A DNA stretch of 10,286 nucleotides, taken from NCBI GenBank assembly GCA_012515365.1, contig JAAYYM010000044.1, forward strand, positions 1 through 10,286, read 5' to 3'. This DNA comes from Clostridia bacterium (lineage in GTDB: Bacteria; Bacillota_A; Clostridia; Lachnospirales; Lachnospiraceae). Below, piece by piece: positions 7,216-10,286 of the stretch (positions are counted from its first letter, which is position 1; each line of letters begins with the position of its first letter). The notes under the pieces were generated by a model. The model made no database searches, was not told the DNA's origin, and was given only the letters and a program-made list of their open reading frames with translations. Position numbers and translations under genes: made by a program.

Positions 7216-8145
7216 ATGGAATACTATGGATTCAGTCAGTACCTGAAGGAACGTTTTGGTACAAAGGTATATAAAGTGGCTTTACATGCAGGTCTTACAT
7301 GCCCGAACCGTGATGGAACGTTAGGAACGGGTGGCTGCATTTTTTGTAGTGCGGATGGCTCCGGAGATTTTGCGGAACAGGCCGCATTTTCTGTCTCTTG
7401 TCAGATTCAAAAGGCTAAGGAACGTGTGAAACATAAGAATCCGAATGGAGTTTACATAGCTTATTTTCAGGCGTTTACAAATACTTATGGTCCGATTGAT
7501 TATTTGGAACGAATCTTTAGTGAGGCCATGGAAGAAGAGGATGTGGTTGCGATTTCGATTGCAACAAGACCGGATTGTCTTTCAGATGATGTGCTTGCAC
7601 TGCTCAAGCGTCTTAACAAAAGAAAACCTGTTTGGGTGGAGCTTGGACTTCAGACCATTCACGAAAAAAGTGCTGTTTATATCCGAAGAGGGTACGAGAC
7701 GCCTGTTTTTGATGAGGCAGTGAAGAAACTGAGGGCAATCGGAATAGAACAGATCATCGTGCATGTGATCCTCGGATTACCGGGTGAGGATAAAAGCATG
7801 ATGTTGCAGACAGTAGATTATGTTGGACACTCAGGTGCTTCGGGGATTAAGCTGCAGCTGTTGCATGTGCTAAAGCATACGGATCTTGCAAAGGAGTATC
7901 AGGCAGGTAAATTCGAAGTGCTTACACAGGATGAATACATAACGCTTGTTACTGAATGCATTGCCATTCTCCCGGAGCATATGGTTATCCACAGAATGAC
8001 TGGGGATGGAAGCAGGAAAAACCTGATCGCGCCAATGTGGAGTACCGATAAAAAGAAGGTGTTGAATCAATTGCATCAGGCAATCTCAAACGCAGACAGA
8101 GCTGCTTTACGTAAGAAATTTGCGCAGGGAACGGCAGATGCTTGA
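7216..8145 (+). CDS. Radical SAM protein of the YhcC/TIGR01212 family
   Basis: A 309-residue radical SAM enzyme of unknown substrate. The iron-sulfur cluster cysteines are C29, C41 and C44 in TCPNRDGTLGTGGCIFC, the wide C-x11-C-x2-C spacing characteristic of the YhcC/TIGR01212 family rather than the usual CxxxCxxC. Other family marks are YFQAFTNTYGP (83-93), ATRPDC (116-121), VELGLQTIHE (141-150), the SAM-binding LGLPGE (186-191), LLHVLKHTDLAKEY (215-228) and HRMTGDGSRKNLIAPMWS (259-276). The family is related to the Elp3-type radical SAM fold, and a role in RNA or tRNA modification has been suggested only by similarity. The start is backed by AGAAAAGG at 7202-7209, six bases before the ATG. 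It begins about 20 bases after the last paired base of rnpB, so it may be made from a read-through rnpB transcript that is then cut. No terminator follows it. Confidence 0.9.
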   Translation: MEYYGFSQYLKERFGTKVYKVALHAGLTCPNRDGTLGTGGCIFCSADGSGDFAEQAAFSVSCQIQKAKERVKHKNPNGVYIAYFQAFTNTYGPIDYLERIFSEAMEEEDVVAISIATRPDCLSDDVLALLKRLNKRKPVWVELGLQTIHEKSAVYIRRGYETPVFDEAVKKLRAIGIEQIIVHVILGLPGEDKSMMLQTVDYVGHSGASGIKLQLLHVLKHTDLAKEYQAGKFEVLTQDEYITLVTECIAILPEHMVIHRMTGDGSRKNLIAPMWSTDKKKVLNQLHQAISNADRAALRKKFAQGTADA

Positions 8146-8231
8146 TAAGAGAATAAAGATATAGATTCACTCAGATTAAGATGAAATAAAATAAAAATTA
8201 ATTTGGATTAAGATAGAAATTAAAAAGAAAT

Positions 8232-8235
8232 GGAG
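8232..8235 (+). promoter_or_regulatory. Ribosome binding site that fixes the ABC-F start at 8243
   Basis: GGAG here is seven bases before the ATG at 8243, an ideal distance. The longer in-frame ATG at 8237 would have only one base between it and this site. The protein therefore most likely begins MSILSVEHLS, without the two extra residues Met-Ile. Confidence 0.75.
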
Positions 8236-8242
8236 AATGATT

Positions 8243-9796
8243 ATGAGTATATTGAGTGTGGAGCATCTGAGTCATGGCTTTGGCGACCGTGCTATTTTTA
8301 AGGATGTTTCATTCCGTCTTCTGGCGGGAGAGCATATTGGCCTGGTGGGAGCAAACGGAGAAGGTAAGTCCACCTTTATGGATATTATCACTGGAAAACG
8401 TCAGCCGGATGAAGGCAAAATCGAATGGGCAAAACATGTACGTGCCGGATATTTAGATCAGCATGCAGTATTAAAACAGGGAATGACGATCCGTGATGTA
8501 TTAAAAAGTGCCTTTACTTTTTTGTATGAATGGGAAGAGCAAATCAATCAGATTTATGAAAACATGGCAGAACTGACAGAAGATGAAATGATGAGGGCAA
8601 TGGAAGAGGCAGGTGTATTGCAGGATTTGCTGACAAATCATGATTTTTATATGATAGATGCAAAAGTAGAAGAGGTGGCAAGGGCGCTTGGACTGACTGC
8701 AATTGGACTTGATCAGGATGTGACAGAGCTTTCAGGCGGACAGAGGACCAAAGTATTGTTGGCAAAACTTCTGCTGGAAAAGCCAGATATTTTGCTGTTA
8801 GATGAACCAACGAACTATCTGGATGAAGAGCATATTACCTGGTTGAAGCGCTATCTGCAGAATTATGAGAATGCGTTTATTTTAATATCACATGATATTC
8901 CATTTTTAAATAGTGTCATTAATTTGATTTATCATATGGAAAATCAAAGACTTGACCGTTATGTTGGGGATTATGATAAGTTCTTAGAAGTGCATGAGGC
9001 CCAAAAACAGCAGCTAGAAGCTGCTTATAAAAAGCAGATGAAGGAGATCGCAGAGCTTGAGGATTTTGTTGCCAGAAATAAGGCAAGAGTTGCAACACGT
9101 AATATGGCGATGTCGCGTCAGAAGAAGCTGGATAAGATGGAAGTGATTGAGCTTGACCGAGAAAAACCAAAGCCAGAATTTCATTTTCAGACAGCCAGAA
9201 CACCGGGACGATACATATTTGAAACAAAAGATCTTGTGATCGGGTATGATAAACCACTCTCAAAACCGCTCACACTTGCTATGGAACGTGGTGAAAAGAT
9301 TGCGATGGTTGGTGCAAACGGAATCGGTAAAACGACATTACTGCGCAGCATTCTTTCACTGAATAAGCCAATTAGTGGAAAAGTTGTACTAGGTGATTAT
9401 CTGGAAATCGGATATTTTGAACAGGAAATCAAAGAAGAAAATAGGAGAACATGTATTGAAGAGTTGTGGGAGGAATTTCCCGGAATGACGCAGTATGAGG
9501 TTCGTTCAGCACTTGCTAAATGTGGACTGACTACCAAGCATATTGAGAGTCAGGTACGTGTCCTCAGTGGAGGAGAGCAGGCAAAAGTGAGATTATGTAA
9601 ACTAATCAACCGCCAAACAAATATCCTCCTGCTTGACGAGCCAACCAATCATCTCGATGTAGATGCGAAAGAAGAACTAAAACGAGCTTTGATCGAATAC
9701 AAAGGAAGCATCTTGCTAATATGCCACGAACCTGAATTCTATCAGGGAATTGTCACTAAGGTATGGGACTGCGCCGATTGGAGTCTCCTAAAATAA
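8243..9796 (+). CDS. ABC-F family ATPase (YkpA/YbiT-like), soluble, ribosome-associated type
   Basis: A 517-residue protein with two ABC ATPase domains in one chain and no membrane segments, the ABC-F layout. Domain 1 has Walker A GANGEGKS (36-43), signature LSGGQ (163-167), Walker B ILLLDEP (183-189) and H-loop H217. Domain 2 has Walker A GANGIGKT (357-364), signature LSGGE (441-445), Walker B ILLLDEP (461-467) and H-loop H495. The charged helical linker between them (about 250-320, with ARNKARVATRNMAMSRQKKL at 277-296) is the part that reaches the ribosomal peptidyl-transferase region in characterised members. The linker resembles housekeeping YkpA/YbiT types more than known antibiotic-resistance members, so translation-factor activity is the best guess, though resistance cannot be excluded by eye. 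Two slight departures from the usual motifs are DEPTNYLD in domain 1 and ICHEPEF instead of a SHD-type H-loop in domain 2. Upstream are 97 AT-rich bases without a clear promoter. Confidence 0.92.
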   Translation: MSILSVEHLSHGFGDRAIFKDVSFRLLAGEHIGLVGANGEGKSTFMDIITGKRQPDEGKIEWAKHVRAGYLDQHAVLKQGMTIRDVLKSAFTFLYEWEEQINQIYENMAELTEDEMMRAMEEAGVLQDLLTNHDFYMIDAKVEEVARALGLTAIGLDQDVTELSGGQRTKVLLAKLLLEKPDILLLDEPTNYLDEEHITWLKRYLQNYENAFILISHDIPFLNSVINLIYHMENQRLDRYVGDYDKFLEVHEAQKQQLEAAYKKQMKEIAELEDFVARNKARVATRNMAMSRQKKLDKMEVIELDREKPKPEFHFQTARTPGRYIFETKDLVIGYDKPLSKPLTLAMERGEKIAMVGANGIGKTTLLRSILSLNKPISGKVVLGDYLEIGYFEQEIKEENRRTCIEELWEEFPGMTQYEVRSALAKCGLTTKHIESQVRVLSGGEQAKVRLCKLINRQTNILLLDEPTNHLDVDAKEELKRALIEYKGSILLICHEPEFYQGIVTKVWDCADWSLLK

Positions 9797-9817
9797 ATCA
9801 GCCAAACAATCAATTCC

Positions 9818-9848
9818 TAAAATGTCCTCCAATATGGAGGACATTTTA
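9818..9848. terminator. Bidirectional intrinsic terminator between convergent genes
   Basis: A perfect 13-bp inverted repeat: TAAAATGTCCTCC (9818-9830), loop AATAT, then GGAGGACATTTTA (9836-9848). The GC-rich top of the stem is flanked by an A-run on one side and a T-run on the other, so each strand reads stem followed by TTTT. It begins 22 bases after the ABC-F stop and lies 72 bases past the pyrI stop on the other strand, suiting a shared terminator. The U-tract is short and part of the stem, so efficiency is uncertain. Confidence 0.8.
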
Positions 9849-9860
9849 AATCTATCATTT

Positions 9861-9920
9861 TGCCCGCGAACACACAAAAATCCCCTCCACAACGCAAAAA
9901 CATCACACCCAAATCCCGTC
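9861..9920 (+). other. C-rich, G-poor stretch between the terminator and the pyrI stop
   Basis: Across these 60 bases I count 26 C, 23 A, 6 T and 5 G, quite unlike the surrounding genes. Read on the plus strand it is unstructured and C-rich, like sites used by Rho. Read on the minus strand it is the G/U-rich 3' untranslated part of pyrI. No open reading frame of interest or known motif is seen, and the function is open. Confidence 0.4.
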
Positions 9921-10286
9921 TCACTGCGCCGTATAATGCTCTTCACAGTATTTACACCGATAAACCTCATTTTCCTCATCGGCCAGGATAAAGACATGTG
10001 CCAGCTCCTGCTCGATAGAAGTAATGCATCTGGGATTTCTGCATTTGATCACATTGGTAATCTGTTTTGGAAGAATAAGATCTTTTTTAGCTACGATTTC
10101 CCCATCTTTGATCACATTCACAGTGATATTATGATCAATAAATCCGAGAATGTCCAGATCAAGCATATTGATGTCACATTCTACCTTCAGGATATCTTTT
10201 TTACCCATCTTATCACTCTTGGCATTTTTGATAATGGCTACTGTACAGTCGAGTTTATCAAGCTTTAGGTGATGATAGATTGACAT
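9921..10286 (-). CDS. pyrI: Aspartate carbamoyltransferase regulatory chain PyrI, N-terminus outside window
   Basis: The regulatory subunit of aspartate carbamoyltransferase, which binds CTP/ATP and adjusts the first committed step of pyrimidine synthesis carried out by PyrB. The 121 residues seen here match the body and zinc domain. The four zinc cysteines are C82, C87, C111 and C114 of the fragment (KCRNPRC and CKYC), spaced as in E. coli C109, C114, C138 and C141. The nucleotide-site lysines are also kept in the GKKDILKVE segment (28-36), and ITVNVI is seen near 54-59. Alignment by these cysteines implies that about 25-30 N-terminal residues lie past the right edge. The ATG at the edge (MSIYHHLKLDKLDC) is therefore an internal methionine, not the start; family members carry an IDHI..G segment before it. 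pyrB is expected just upstream on this strand, outside the window. The gene converges on the ABC-F gene and is not part of the left-hand cluster. Confidence 0.93.
   Translation of the reverse strand: MSIYHHLKLDKLDCTVAIIKNAKSDKMGKKDILKVECDINMLDLDILGFIDHNITVNVIKDGEIVAKKDLILPKQITNVIKCRNPRCITSIEQELAHVFILADEENEVYRCKYCEEHYTAQ

Noticed and set aside
8919..9263. Minus-strand open frame of 114 codons within the ABC-F gene
   Set aside because: It is antisense to the linker of a well-supported ABC-F protein, with no ribosome binding site or family resemblance.
9822..10268. Plus-strand open frame of 148 codons near the right end
   Set aside because: It lies antisense to pyrI, which has clear family motifs and four zinc cysteines; the frame starts inside the terminator hairpin and its product matches nothing recognisable.
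10273..10286. ATG at the right edge as the pyrI start
   Set aside because: Alignment by the zinc cysteines shows about 25-30 residues of PyrI missing, so this is an internal methionine.

Overview
The window reads as a chromosomal housekeeping segment of a low-to-moderate GC Firmicute, most likely a Lachnospiraceae-type clostridium. The basis is the run dgt - dnaG - rpoD - trmK, strong AGGAGG-type ribosome binding sites, the clostridial form of PyrI, and the TGS-domain nucleoside kinase. This is an inference from gene order and protein flavour; no species can be named from the sequence alone.

Layout from left to right: (1) positions 1-347 hold the 3' end of an LrgB-family membrane protein gene, followed by about 90 AT-rich bases. 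(2) Positions 441-5120 are a tightly packed macromolecular-synthesis cluster: a dGTP triphosphohydrolase (HD domain), DNA primase DnaG, the housekeeping sigma factor RpoD/SigA, and tRNA adenine-22 N1-methyltransferase TrmK. (3) Positions 5126-6787 encode a fusion of a threonyl-tRNA-synthetase-like N-terminal part (TGS and second domain) with a uridine-kinase-type P-loop kinase. Its ribosome binding site overlaps the trmK stop. (4) About 30 bases later comes RNase P RNA (rnpB, class A, about 6822-7192), with its own TATAAT box just upstream and no terminator on either side. (5) 7216-8145 is a radical SAM protein of the YhcC/TIGR01212 family. (6) 8243-9796 is an ABC-F ATPase, with a start corrected by its ribosome binding site. 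(7) A perfect 13-bp inverted repeat at 9818-9848 separates the rightward genes from a convergent leftward pyrI (aspartate carbamoyltransferase regulatory chain), whose N-terminus lies beyond the right edge.

The genes on the plus strand cover replication initiation (primase), dNTP pool control (Dgt), transcription (sigma factor), tRNA modification and processing (TrmK, RNase P) and probably ribosome function (ABC-F). The left cluster from 441 to 6787 probably forms one or more polycistronic transcripts, since spacings are 3, 40, 11 and 5 bases. Essentially all of the window is explained by known families. I see no defence system, mobile element, CRISPR array or prophage. The points most worth a second look are the synthetase-like/kinase fusion, the terminator-less rnpB between two coding regions, the uncharacterised radical SAM enzyme, and a strongly C-rich, G-poor stretch after the convergent terminator.
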